Origin: Acinetobacter sp.
Lineage (GTDB): Bacteria; Pseudomonadota; Gammaproteobacteria; Pseudomonadales; Moraxellaceae
Direction of reading: 5' to 3'
Assembly (NCBI GenBank): GCA_030152605.1
Contig: JASLJB010000035.1
Location: 1-7,177 of the forward strand
Length of the DNA: 7,177 nucleotides
Below are positions 1 to 5,228 of this stretch, one piece after another (position 1 is the stretch's first letter; each line of letters begins with the position of its first letter). Below the pieces are notes generated by a model. That model saw nothing but the letters and a program-made list of their open reading frames with translations, did not search any database and was not told the origin of the DNA. Made by a program: the position numbers and the translations under genes.

Positions 1-36
1 TGTTTTTAATATTTCAGTGAGTTTTTCACTATTCAT
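1..36 (-). CDS. BolA-family protein, N-terminal fragment (probably IbaG type)
   Basis: This is only the first 12 codons of a minus-strand gene that continues beyond the left edge; they read MNSEKLTEILKT. The start is supported by a GAGAGG ribosome-binding site (complement of 45-50) 8 nt upstream of the ATG. A short polar helix at the N-terminus, with a Lys-Leu-Thr-Glu-Ile-Leu pattern, fits BolA/IbaG proteins, small iron-sulfur-linked partners of monothiol glutaredoxins. In many gammaproteobacteria an ibaG-murA pair lies near the rpoN-hpf locus, so the position supports the call. Twelve residues cannot prove the family. The gene is separated from hpf by a terminator, so it probably has its own promoter in the 95 bp between; I found no convincing -35/-10 pair there. 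Confidence 0.5.
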   Translation of the reverse strand, partial: MNSEKLTEILKT

Positions 37-131
37 TGCAAAGACCTCTCGTAGGAGCGACGCTGTAAAAACTGTCTATTTTACTCAACTCATCGCAACA
101 ATACATTAATAAGTACAAATATAATCGATAA

Positions 132-155
132 AAAAGAGGTCATAGGACCTCTTTT
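132..155 (-). terminator. Rho-independent terminator of hpf
   Basis: A perfect 10-bp inverted repeat (132-141 with 146-155) encloses a 4-nt loop. It begins 21 nt after the hpf stop. Read on the minus strand, the stem is followed by a run of T residues (TTTTTTAT), the classic intrinsic-terminator layout. The outer four pairs are A-T, so it may also work weakly in the other direction, but no plus-strand gene points into it. Confidence 0.85.
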
Positions 156-176
156 CAACATTAGCACAAGTTTCGT

Positions 177-509
177 TTAAGGTTGTAGCAGCACTGCACT
201 GTTTTGCATTTCACGATGACGATGTAACTGTCTTTTTATCTTATCGATCATCTTCTTGATTGAAGTATACATATCATCAGCTGAAGCCTGTGCAAACAGC
301 TCCACCCCCGGTAAACGAATAATGGCTTCTGCGATATGATTTTCGCTGCCTTTTTTCGATCGCTTATCCACTTGATGATCTTTACTGAGCTTGATCTGCA
401 TACTATTCACTTGATCCACATGCATGATCATTTGCTCAAACTTCAATCGGATGTTTTCTTCAATCGCTGGAGTAATTGTTAAATGATGCCCACGAATTGT
501 AATTTGCAT
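177..509 (-). CDS. hpf: Ribosome hibernation promoting factor, short form (HPF/YfiA family)
   Basis: This 110-residue cytoplasmic protein belongs to the sigma-54 modulation/ribosome-associated family. Such proteins bind the 30S decoding centre in stationary phase and, in the short-HPF type, act with RMF to form inactive 100S ribosome dimers. The N-terminal strand MQITIRGHHLTIT, the alternating beta strands, and the helix around residues 76-98 (ASADDMYTSIKKMIDKIKRQL) match E. coli HPF closely in pattern. That protein has about 95 residues, and no C-terminal dimerization domain of the long form is present. The C-terminal tail of about 12 residues (MQNSAVLLQP) is uncharged, unlike the lysine-rich end of the E. 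coli protein. The start is fixed by a strong GGAGAGGG ribosome-binding site 7 nt upstream. The gene lies downstream of rpoN in the order conserved across proteobacteria, and is followed by its own terminator rather than ptsN. Confidence 0.95.
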   Translation of the reverse strand: MQITIRGHHLTITPAIEENIRLKFEQMIMHVDQVNSMQIKLSKDHQVDKRSKKGSENHIAEAIIRLPGVELFAQASADDMYTSIKKMIDKIKRQLHRHREMQNSAVLLQP

Positions 510-575
510 AATTTATCCCTCTCCTCTACGAGGCTTGACCAGCTCTAGCCAAAATGACCTCCAGGACATGAAGCA

Positions 576-609
576 GTTCAAACATGTGCTGAACGATGTC
601 GTGGACATC
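576..609 (-). other. Two adjacent small hairpins in the rpoN-hpf spacer (hpf leader)
   Basis: Read on the minus strand, the first stem is GATGTC-CAC-GACATC (609-595, 6 bp with a 3-nt loop). It is followed with no gap by GTTCA and TGAAC (594-576, 5 bp with a 9-nt loop). They sit 67-100 nt upstream of the hpf start, in the 169-nt spacer after rpoN. They could be a processing or stability element of an rpoN-hpf transcript. No U-run follows them, so they are not a terminator. The function is inferred only from position. Confidence 0.3.
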
Positions 610-657
610 ACTTTATGCTCCCTAACCAGATTCACTATTTCGTCATAATGAAGCTCT

Positions 658-687
658 AGAATAGCCACACTTTAAAATTCAGATCAA
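658..687 (-). promoter_or_regulatory. Weak candidate sigma-70 promoter for hpf
   Basis: On the minus strand, TTGATC (687-682) and TATTCT (663-658) are separated by 18 bp, with four of six consensus matches each. The -35 lies inside the final codons of rpoN. This would allow hpf to be transcribed independently of rpoN, as is usual for a stationary-phase factor, with a leader of about 140 nt. The match is poor and could be chance in AT-rich DNA. Confidence 0.22.
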
Positions 688-702
688 GACTTTTCGATCT
701 GA
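679..702 (-). other. Stem-loop overlapping the rpoN stop codon
   Basis: A perfect 7-bp inverted repeat (679-685 with 696-702) with a 10-nt loop includes the TGA stop of rpoN; the inner bases can add one G-U and one A-U pair. On the minus strand it is followed by AATTTTAAA, a weak T tract. It may be a leaky terminator or mRNA 3'-end element that lets some transcripts continue into hpf. The low GC content of the stem argues against strong termination. Confidence 0.35.
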
Positions 703-2130
703 GGATGAGGGAATATGTAACGATTCGCGATATTTCGCGACCGTCCTTCTGGCAACATTGACGCCATCTTTTTCCAACAAACTTGCAATACGATTATCCG
801 ACAGTGGCTTCTGTGGGTTTTCTTCTGCGATCAGTTTTTTGATCTTGGCTCGAATCGCAGTAGAAGACACCTCCCCGCCTGTGGTGCTGCTGACATGGCT
901 GGAAAAAAAGTACTTCAATTCAAACAAGCCACGCGGCGTGAGTAGGTATTTATTGGTGGTCACCCGCGATACCGTTGATTCATGTAACTCAACTTCTTCC
1001 GCGACTTCTCTGAGCACCAACGGATGCATCCCCTCGGCACCGATCTCCAAAAAACGTCGTTGATGCTGCACGATACAGGTCGCGACTTTTAACAGTGTTT
1101 TATGTCGCTCGTCGATACTTTTAATAAAGTTTTTCGCATCTAGCATCTGGTGACGTAAGTATTGATTTTCTTCACTCTGATCTGCACGACGGATCATACT
1201 GGCATAGAAACTATTCACGCGCAGTTTTGGAACAATGTCAGGATTAAGCTGCACATGCCAAGTGTCATTTTTCTGAGAAACCACCACATCTGGAATTTGA
1301 TAGTCCATCTCTTTGCTTTCAAACGCCATCCCTGGATAGGCGGTCAAGGTTTTCAGTAACTCCACTGCCGCTTTGAGTTGCTCTGTGCTTAAACCACTCT
1401 GACGTAACAACTTATTCAAATCATTCGCGATAAAAAGCTCATAATGTTTGAGCAAAGTCATGGCATCTTGTCGACTTTGCAACTGTTCGGACAAGTTATC
1501 TAATTGTAAATACAAACACTCCGGCAGATTCCGCGCACCCACACCAACGGGATCTAAGTGCTGCACATGCTTTAACACCACCAGCACTTCATCGAGCTCG
1601 ATCTCCTCCTCATAATCCATTTGTGCAAGTAAATGCTGAACTGACTCTAATATTTCAGTCACTTGCGCATCCAAGAAGCCTTTTTCATCCAAAGCATCCA
1701 CGATGCAATAAGCAATCAACTTATCGACTGCGCTAAAGTTCAATAGATTGATTTGACTGAGTAAATGTTCTTTGAGGCTATCTTGTCCCTGACGATTATC
1801 TTCACGTTCCTCAAACTCGGGGCGCTCCAAACTGGTGGATTGATGGGTATAAACATCATCCCACTCGGTATCGACAGGAAGCTCGTTGGGCAAATGATCG
1901 GCATTGAGAGAATCTGAAAGTTCACGTTCAGATTGTTCTTGTTGAATTTGTTCTAGACTGTCTGCTGCTTGCTCTTCTTCGACCTGCTCTAACAAGGGAT
2001 TGGCTTCAAGTTGTGCCTGAATTTCTTGCTCAAGTTCCAAACTAGAGAGTTGTAATAGTCGGATGGCCTGTTGCAATTGCGGCGTTAGCGATAAAGAGTT
2101 TGCAACTTTTAGTCCAACCGATAGCTTCAT
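679..2130 (-). CDS. rpoN: RNA polymerase sigma-54 factor RpoN
   Basis: This is sigma-54, the alternative sigma factor that recognises -24/-12 promoters and needs an AAA+ enhancer-binding activator for open-complex formation. It typically controls nitrogen assimilation, motility and carbon-source genes. The product is 483 residues, normal for the family. Residues 1-50 are the glutamine/leucine-rich activator-interacting region (MKLSVGLKVANSLSLTPQLQ). An acidic region II follows, rich in Glu/Asp up to about residue 115, then the core-binding region. A helix-turn-helix lies around residues 374-404 (REVAEEVELHESTVSRVT). The diagnostic RpoN box ARRTVAKYRE is at 460-469. The frame stays open upstream to 2205, but the start at 2130 is chosen because MKLSVGLK is the family N-terminus and an AGGA ribosome-binding site lies 6 nt before it. 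The gene is divergent from the glt operon and followed by hpf. Confidence 0.97.
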   Translation of the reverse strand: MKLSVGLKVANSLSLTPQLQQAIRLLQLSSLELEQEIQAQLEANPLLEQVEEEQAADSLEQIQQEQSERELSDSLNADHLPNELPVDTEWDDVYTHQSTSLERPEFEEREDNRQGQDSLKEHLLSQINLLNFSAVDKLIAYCIVDALDEKGFLDAQVTEILESVQHLLAQMDYEEEIELDEVLVVLKHVQHLDPVGVGARNLPECLYLQLDNLSEQLQSRQDAMTLLKHYELFIANDLNKLLRQSGLSTEQLKAAVELLKTLTAYPGMAFESKEMDYQIPDVVVSQKNDTWHVQLNPDIVPKLRVNSFYASMIRRADQSEENQYLRHQMLDAKNFIKSIDERHKTLLKVATCIVQHQRRFLEIGAEGMHPLVLREVAEEVELHESTVSRVTTNKYLLTPRGLFELKYFFSSHVSSTTGGEVSSTAIRAKIKKLIAEENPQKPLSDNRIASLLEKDGVNVARRTVAKYRESLHIPSSSDRKVLI

Positions 2131-2159
2131 AACCAATCCTTTTTCATTATAAATACGGC

Positions 2160-2176
2160 AAGCAATAAATATGCCT
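2160..2176 (-). promoter_or_regulatory. Sigma-54-type -24/-12 element upstream of rpoN
   Basis: The minus strand reads AGGCATATTTATTGCTT from 2176 to 2160. Against the consensus TGGCACG-N4-TTGCW it keeps the invariant GG and GC at exact 10-nt spacing, and matches GGCA plus TTGCT (9 of 12 defined positions). Start-point geometry puts +1 near 2150. That gives a 20-nt leader that contains the rpoN ribosome-binding site at a normal distance. The fit suggests either a sigma-54 promoter or a silencing site for autoregulation. It is the only GG-N10-GC on this strand in the intergenic region. Confidence 0.5.
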
Positions 2177-2184
2177 AAGACCTG

Positions 2185-2193
2185 TTTATAGCA
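2185..2193 (-). promoter_or_regulatory. Candidate extended -10 sigma-70 promoter of rpoN
   Basis: The minus strand reads TGCTATAAA (2193 to 2185), an extended -10 with the TG dinucleotide one base before TATAAA. No good -35 lies 17 bp upstream, which is tolerated for extended -10 promoters. The predicted start is near 2178, giving a leader of about 48 nt before rpoN. It sits just upstream of the sigma-54-like site, whose occupancy would cover the start point. Confidence 0.35.
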
Positions 2194-2287
2194 TAAGAAA
2201 ATCACGCCTGATATGGTACATGCTGATTTTTTTCGTAAAAAAACACATAAAAAATATTAAGCTACTATGTTTTATTCTCCCCCATAT

Positions 2288-2319
2288 TTCACAGGGTTCT
2301 CTTGACTTCATTCTGTGAA
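2288..2319. repeat. Inverted repeat 1: TTCACAG, 18-nt spacer, CTGTGAA
   Basis: A perfect 7-bp inverted repeat (2288-2294 with 2313-2319) lies 158 bp upstream of rpoN and about 320 bp upstream of gltI. The half-sites share TTCACA/TGTGAA with a second repeat 156 bp away. It is more likely a protein-binding site than an RNA hairpin, given the 18-nt spacer and lack of a U-run. The cognate regulator is unknown to me. Confidence 0.35.
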
Positions 2320-2443
2320 GCGTTCTAAGTTGAATCAATTTTATGATTGACTATCAAATTTATAAATAGATTGTGATTCTCTATAAGCAGAAATAAATAG
2401 CAATGAGACAATTTAATGTGTTTATTTGAAATAGAATACAGCG

Positions 2444-2477
2444 TTCACAACAGAAAAATTAGCATCGACGTTGTGAA
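2444..2477. repeat. Inverted repeat 2: TTCACAAC, 18-nt spacer, GTTGTGAA
   Basis: A perfect 8-bp inverted repeat (2444-2451 with 2470-2477) has the same 18-nt spacer as the repeat at 2288-2319 and the same TTCACA/TGTGAA core. It lies about 160-194 bp upstream of the gltI start and 43 bp before the TATAAAAT motif, a plausible position for an activator or repressor of the glt operon. Confidence 0.4.
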
Positions 2478-2519
2478 TAATATTTAGAATTTTTAACCTA
2501 TGTTGATGCTTAACACAGG

Positions 2520-2527
2520 TATAAAAT
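2520..2527 (+). promoter_or_regulatory. Possible -10 region of the glt operon
   Basis: TATAAAAT is the best -10-like motif upstream of gltI, but no acceptable -35 lies 16-18 bp before it. If used, it would need an activator, for which the inverted repeat at 2444-2477 is suitably placed. The leader would be about 105 nt long and contain the small hairpin at 2535-2550. Confidence 0.22.
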
Positions 2528-2637
2528 CAGTCATGTATGAAGGATCATACCGCGACAAAGCAAGTACAAAGCCCCTAAATAATGGGTAAAAATCGGATGA
2601 CGATTAGGTTGCCAATATATACAAAAATGGAGTCTTC

Positions 2638-3585
2638 ATGATGAAGCAATTATCTCAAGTACGACAATCTACAACTCAAAACGCGACACACTCACGCTTT
2701 ACACAAGTCCTCATGAGCGGCTTGGTTGTTTTAACGGCGAGTGGCTTTATTTCACAAGTTCAAGCAGCTGATACGCTCGCAAAAATCAAAAAATCTGGCA
2801 AAGTGATTATTGGCTATCGTGAATCCTCTGACCCCATTTCCTATGTCAATGCGGGTAAACCAATGGGTTATGCAGTTGATATCTGTAATAACTTCGCCAA
2901 TGAGCTGAAAAAAGATTTGAAAATGCCAAATCTCAAGGTTGAGTATAAGGCAGTCACCTCTTCGACCCGTATCCCAGAAATGCTCGCAGGCAATATCGAC
3001 ATGGAATGCGGCACCACCACCAACTCGATCCAACGTCAACAGCAGGTCAGTTTCTCAACCAACTATTATGCAACTGAAGTACGCATGGTGGTCAAAGCCA
3101 ATGCCAACATCAAAAGTATTGGCGATTTAAACGCTAAGGCTGTGGTCACCACCCAAGGTACAACCTCCGACAAATACATCAAAATGAATGAAAAAGGCCA
3201 AAACATTAAAGTCAATAATGTCTACGGCAAAGACCATTCAGACTCGTTTGCGATGGTGGCTTCAGGACGTGCTGCAGCATTTGTGATGGATGACAATATT
3301 CTTGCTGGGCTTATCGCCAAATCCTCCAACCCTAAAGATTTTAAAATTGTTGGACCCGTTTTATCCTCTGAACCTTACGGCATTATGATTCCTAAAAACG
3401 ATCCTGCTTACAAAGCCATCGCAGATCGCGTCGTTACAGGTATGTGGAAAAATGGACAAATGGCCACGCTGTATAAAAAATGGTTCCAATCTCCAATCGC
3501 ACCTAAAAACATCAATCTGAATATGCCGATGAGTGCTTCATATCTAAAACTGAAAGCCAGTCCAAACGATACCGGTATTAAATAA
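2638..3585 (+). CDS. gltI: Glutamate/aspartate ABC transporter, periplasmic binding protein
   Basis: This is the solute-binding protein that captures glutamate/aspartate in the periplasm and delivers it to the GltJK permease. It has 315 residues. A Sec signal peptide with an unusually long polar n-region (about 24 residues) and hydrophobic core MSGLVVLTASGFI ends in VQA, with cleavage likely after residue 43. The mature protein follows E. coli GltI block by block: RESSDPISY (61-69), TRIPEMLAGNIDMECGTTTN (110-129), GTTS (174-177), KDHSDSF (198-204), SGRAAAFVMDD (209-219), and the end KWFQSPIAPKNINLN (281-295). Cys83 and Cys124 are the only cysteines of the mature protein and might pair. Two adjacent ATGs exist (2638 and 2641); the GGAG ribosome-binding site is 5 nt from the first and 8 nt from the second, so either is possible. 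It is the first gene of the operon and is separated from gltJ by a stem-loop. Confidence 0.95.
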   Translation: MMKQLSQVRQSTTQNATHSRFTQVLMSGLVVLTASGFISQVQAADTLAKIKKSGKVIIGYRESSDPISYVNAGKPMGYAVDICNNFANELKKDLKMPNLKVEYKAVTSSTRIPEMLAGNIDMECGTTTNSIQRQQQVSFSTNYYATEVRMVVKANANIKSIGDLNAKAVVTTQGTTSDKYIKMNEKGQNIKVNNVYGKDHSDSFAMVASGRAAAFVMDDNILAGLIAKSSNPKDFKIVGPVLSSEPYGIMIPKNDPAYKAIADRVVTGMWKNGQMATLYKKWFQSPIAPKNINLNMPMSASYLKLKASPNDTGIK

Positions 3586-3602
3586 TCTATTTTCAAACGC
3601 AC

Positions 3603-3661
3603 ATTTTACTGGTCTAAACATCGACCTAGGATGATTTACCGATGGCCTAGATCAGTAAAAT
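3603..3661 (+). other. Intercistronic stem-loop between gltI and gltJ
   Basis: ATTTTACTG-G-TCTA (3603-3616) pairs with TAGA-T-CAGTAAAAT (3648-3661), giving 14 pairs including one G-U. After a small AA/GCC internal loop, CATCG (3619-3623) pairs with CGATG (3640-3644). It lies 17 nt after the gltI stop and 31 nt before the gltJ start. No T-run follows (TATTATG), so full termination is unlikely. By analogy with malE-malF-type hairpins, it probably protects gltI mRNA from 3' exonucleases or attenuates read-through, allowing more binding protein than permease. Confidence 0.65.
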
Positions 3662-3663
3662 TA

Positions 3664-3681
3664 TTATGACCCGCTTATGAC
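3664..3681 (+). repeat. Direct repeat TTATGAC with 11-bp period before gltJ
   Basis: TTATGAC occurs at 3664-3670 and 3675-3681, about one helical turn apart, directly upstream of the gltJ ribosome-binding site. It could be a tandem operator or simply chance; nothing else supports a role. Confidence 0.2.
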
Positions 3682-3692
3682 AAGGAGCGCAC

Positions 3693-4535
3693 ATGTCTGT
3701 TGGCTCATTGAATTGGACTGCGTACTGTCTACCCTCAAACGAATATAGCTTAGATAAAGCTGGATGGGCCGAAACCATCTGCCAAAGTATTGGTGGAGCG
3801 AGTTATTCCCCTGTTGCGGATGCGCCGACTTGGCTACAGATGCTCGGAACAGGGGTCTGGACCATGCTCTGGACGTCGATTGCAGCATTTTTCGTCGCCT
3901 TTATTTTAGGTTCCTTAATTGGAATCATGCGTACGCTCCCAAATAAATTTCTCGCAACGATTGCCACATGTTATGTCGAGCTATTTCGAAATATCCCATT
4001 GATCGTACAATTATTTTTTTGGGCATTTGTTTTCCCTACCCTGCTTCCTTTGAGTATGAGCACGGGCAGTGGCGAAATGGTTCCCGGTGGATTTTGGCAA
4101 AACATCTTAAACAATAATCCCGCAGTGATCGGCGTATTCGCATTGGGACTTTATACTGCGGCACGGATTGCAGAACAAATTCGTGCTGGGATTAGTACGG
4201 TTTCCCAAGGCCAAAAAAATGCGGCCTATGCGATCGGACTCACCCAACAACAAAGCTATCGCTATGTGATTTTGCCGGTGGCTTATCGAATCGTTTGGCC
4301 TACACTGACCTCTGAAGCGATGAACGTGTTTAAGAACTCGGCCGTGCTATATGCCCTTAGCGTGCTTAACTTTTTCGCTTATACCAAAACCATGCGCGAG
4401 GAAACTTCGCAAGATATCATTATTCTGGTCCTTTCAACGCCGGTGTATTTGATCATTACCTATAGCATCAAATTCATCATGGCATGGATTGAAAAACGTT
4501 TGTCCGTTCCTGGACTTGGCTCAGGAGGGAAATAA
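3693..4535 (+). CDS. gltJ: Glutamate/aspartate ABC transporter, permease subunit GltJ
   Basis: This inner-membrane subunit of a polar-amino-acid (HAAT-type) importer pairs with GltK to form the channel. It has 280 residues against about 246 for E. coli GltJ; the excess is mainly an N-terminal extension of some 30 residues before the first membrane segment (about 52-78). Landmarks are RTLPNKFL (80-87), YVELFRNIPLIVQ (94-106), the EAA coupling loop from EQIRAGISTVSQGQKNAA (161-178) through IGLTQQQSYRYVILP (181-195), and MNVFKNSA (210-217), all matching GltJ. The C-terminus SVPGLGSGGK resembles the E. coli LPGNMGGK ending. Several hydrophobic segments are visible. The start has a good ribosome-binding site (AAGGAG, 5 nt). 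The stop is 2 nt before the gltK start, so translational coupling is likely. Confidence 0.95.
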   Translation: MSVGSLNWTAYCLPSNEYSLDKAGWAETICQSIGGASYSPVADAPTWLQMLGTGVWTMLWTSIAAFFVAFILGSLIGIMRTLPNKFLATIATCYVELFRNIPLIVQLFFWAFVFPTLLPLSMSTGSGEMVPGGFWQNILNNNPAVIGVFALGLYTAARIAEQIRAGISTVSQGQKNAAYAIGLTQQQSYRYVILPVAYRIVWPTLTSEAMNVFKNSAVLYALSVLNFFAYTKTMREETSQDIIILVLSTPVYLIITYSIKFIMAWIEKRLSVPGLGSGGK

Positions 4536-4537
4536 AC

Positions 4538-5215
4538 ATGGATTTTAGTGTCTTACAAAACCCAGATGTCGTTGAGACCCTGTTAAAAGGCTTTCAATTC
4601 ACCGTGACGGTCACGATCCTCTCTATTTTGGGCGGTATTCTGATTGGAACACCATTGGCAATGATGCGCCTGTCCAATCATAAAGTTGCCAGCGGTTTTG
4701 CCAAGTTCTATGTTGATTTTTTCCGCGGTGTTCCGCTGATTCAAGTCATTTTTATTTTCTACTTTTTATTGCCTAAATTTTTTGATTTTCAATCAGATAC
4801 ATACTATGGACCGCTGTTTTCAAGTATTGTGACTTTTGCTATTTTTGAAGCTGCATTCTTTTCCGAAATCGTCCGCTCCGGTATTCAGTCTGTATCCAAA
4901 GGCCAAGTCAATGCGGGTTATGCATTGGGCTTCACCTATGGACAGACCATGGCAAATGTCATCTTACCGCAAGCATTTCGTAACATGCTGCCGATTCTAC
5001 TGACGCAATCGATTGTGCTATTTCAAGACGTTTCACTTGTCTATGTGATCAGTGCACCCGATTTCCTCGGCAATGCCAATACCCTTGCCAACACCTACGG
5101 TTCAGAAACCAAAGCAACATTCTATCTCGCTGTTGCCGTGGTTTATTTCTGTATTTCTTTTGCGCTTTCACGCTTGGTGAAACGCTTAAATCAAAAAATA
5201 GCAATAATACGTTAA
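4538..5215 (+). CDS. gltK: Glutamate/aspartate ABC transporter, permease subunit GltK
   Basis: This is the second integral-membrane subunit of the glutamate/aspartate importer, forming a heterodimer with GltJ. At 225 residues it is the usual length (E. coli about 224). It shows the first membrane helix at about 18-43, FFRGVPLIQVIFIFYFLLP (61-79), and the EAA loop SEIVRSGIQSVSKGQVNAGY (109-128) continuing to ILPQAFRNMLPILLTQSIV (142-160). The family block LFQDVSLVYVISAPDF follows at 161-176. A strong AGGAGG ribosome-binding site is embedded in the last codons of gltJ, 9 nt from the ATG, and only 2 nt separate the genes. gltL begins 13 nt downstream. It is not predicted to function without GltJ and GltL. 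Confidence 0.95.
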   Translation: MDFSVLQNPDVVETLLKGFQFTVTVTILSILGGILIGTPLAMMRLSNHKVASGFAKFYVDFFRGVPLIQVIFIFYFLLPKFFDFQSDTYYGPLFSSIVTFAIFEAAFFSEIVRSGIQSVSKGQVNAGYALGFTYGQTMANVILPQAFRNMLPILLTQSIVLFQDVSLVYVISAPDFLGNANTLANTYGSETKATFYLAVAVVYFCISFALSRLVKRLNQKIAIIR

Positions 5216-5228
5216 TTGGAGAATCAGG

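Larger units (their letters stand above)
2131..2637. other. Divergent intergenic region between rpoN and the glt operon
   Basis: This 507-bp AT-rich stretch has no convincing protein gene; the frame extending rpoN upstream to 2205 lacks family-like sequence. It must carry the promoters of both rpoN and gltIJKL. The supportable content is a sigma-54-like element and an extended -10 for rpoN, two TTCACA/TGTGAA inverted repeats, a TATAAAAT motif, and a 6-bp hairpin with loop AGGA (2535-2550) in the probable glt leader. I checked every GG on the plus strand here and found none followed by GC at sigma-54 spacing, so the glt operon does not appear to have a sigma-54 promoter in this region. Confidence 0.7.

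Noticed and set aside
516..540. Hairpin hiding the hpf ribosome-binding site (CCTC-GTA-GAGG)
   Set aside because: Only four pairs with a 3-nt loop, and a second GAGG copy of the site remains free, so sequestration is unlikely.
758..1063. Plus-strand ORF inside rpoN
   Set aside because: It is a shadow of rpoN on the opposite strand, with no ribosome-binding site or recognisable family. The other overlapping ORFs inside rpoN, gltI-gltL and the transglycosylase gene were rejected for the same reason.
2131..2205. 25-codon upstream extension of the rpoN reading frame
   Set aside because: The extra residues do not resemble any RpoN N-terminus. MKLSVGLK at 2130 is the family start and has its own ribosome-binding site. 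The extension also overlaps the promoter elements.
2288..2477. CRP/Vfr-type sites
   Set aside because: TGTGA and TCACA half-sites are present, but never as TGTGA-N6-TCACA. Their order and spacing are wrong for CRP.
2533..2589. 18-codon ORF in the glt leader (ATG at 2533, TAA at 2587)
   Set aside because: No ribosome-binding site precedes it, the peptide has no run of Glu or Asp codons that would suggest attenuation, and such short ORFs are expected by chance.
2131..2637. Sigma-54 promoter for the glt operon
   Set aside because: I expected one by analogy with pseudomonad aatJMQP, but none of the GG dinucleotides on the plus strand is followed by GC after 10 nt.
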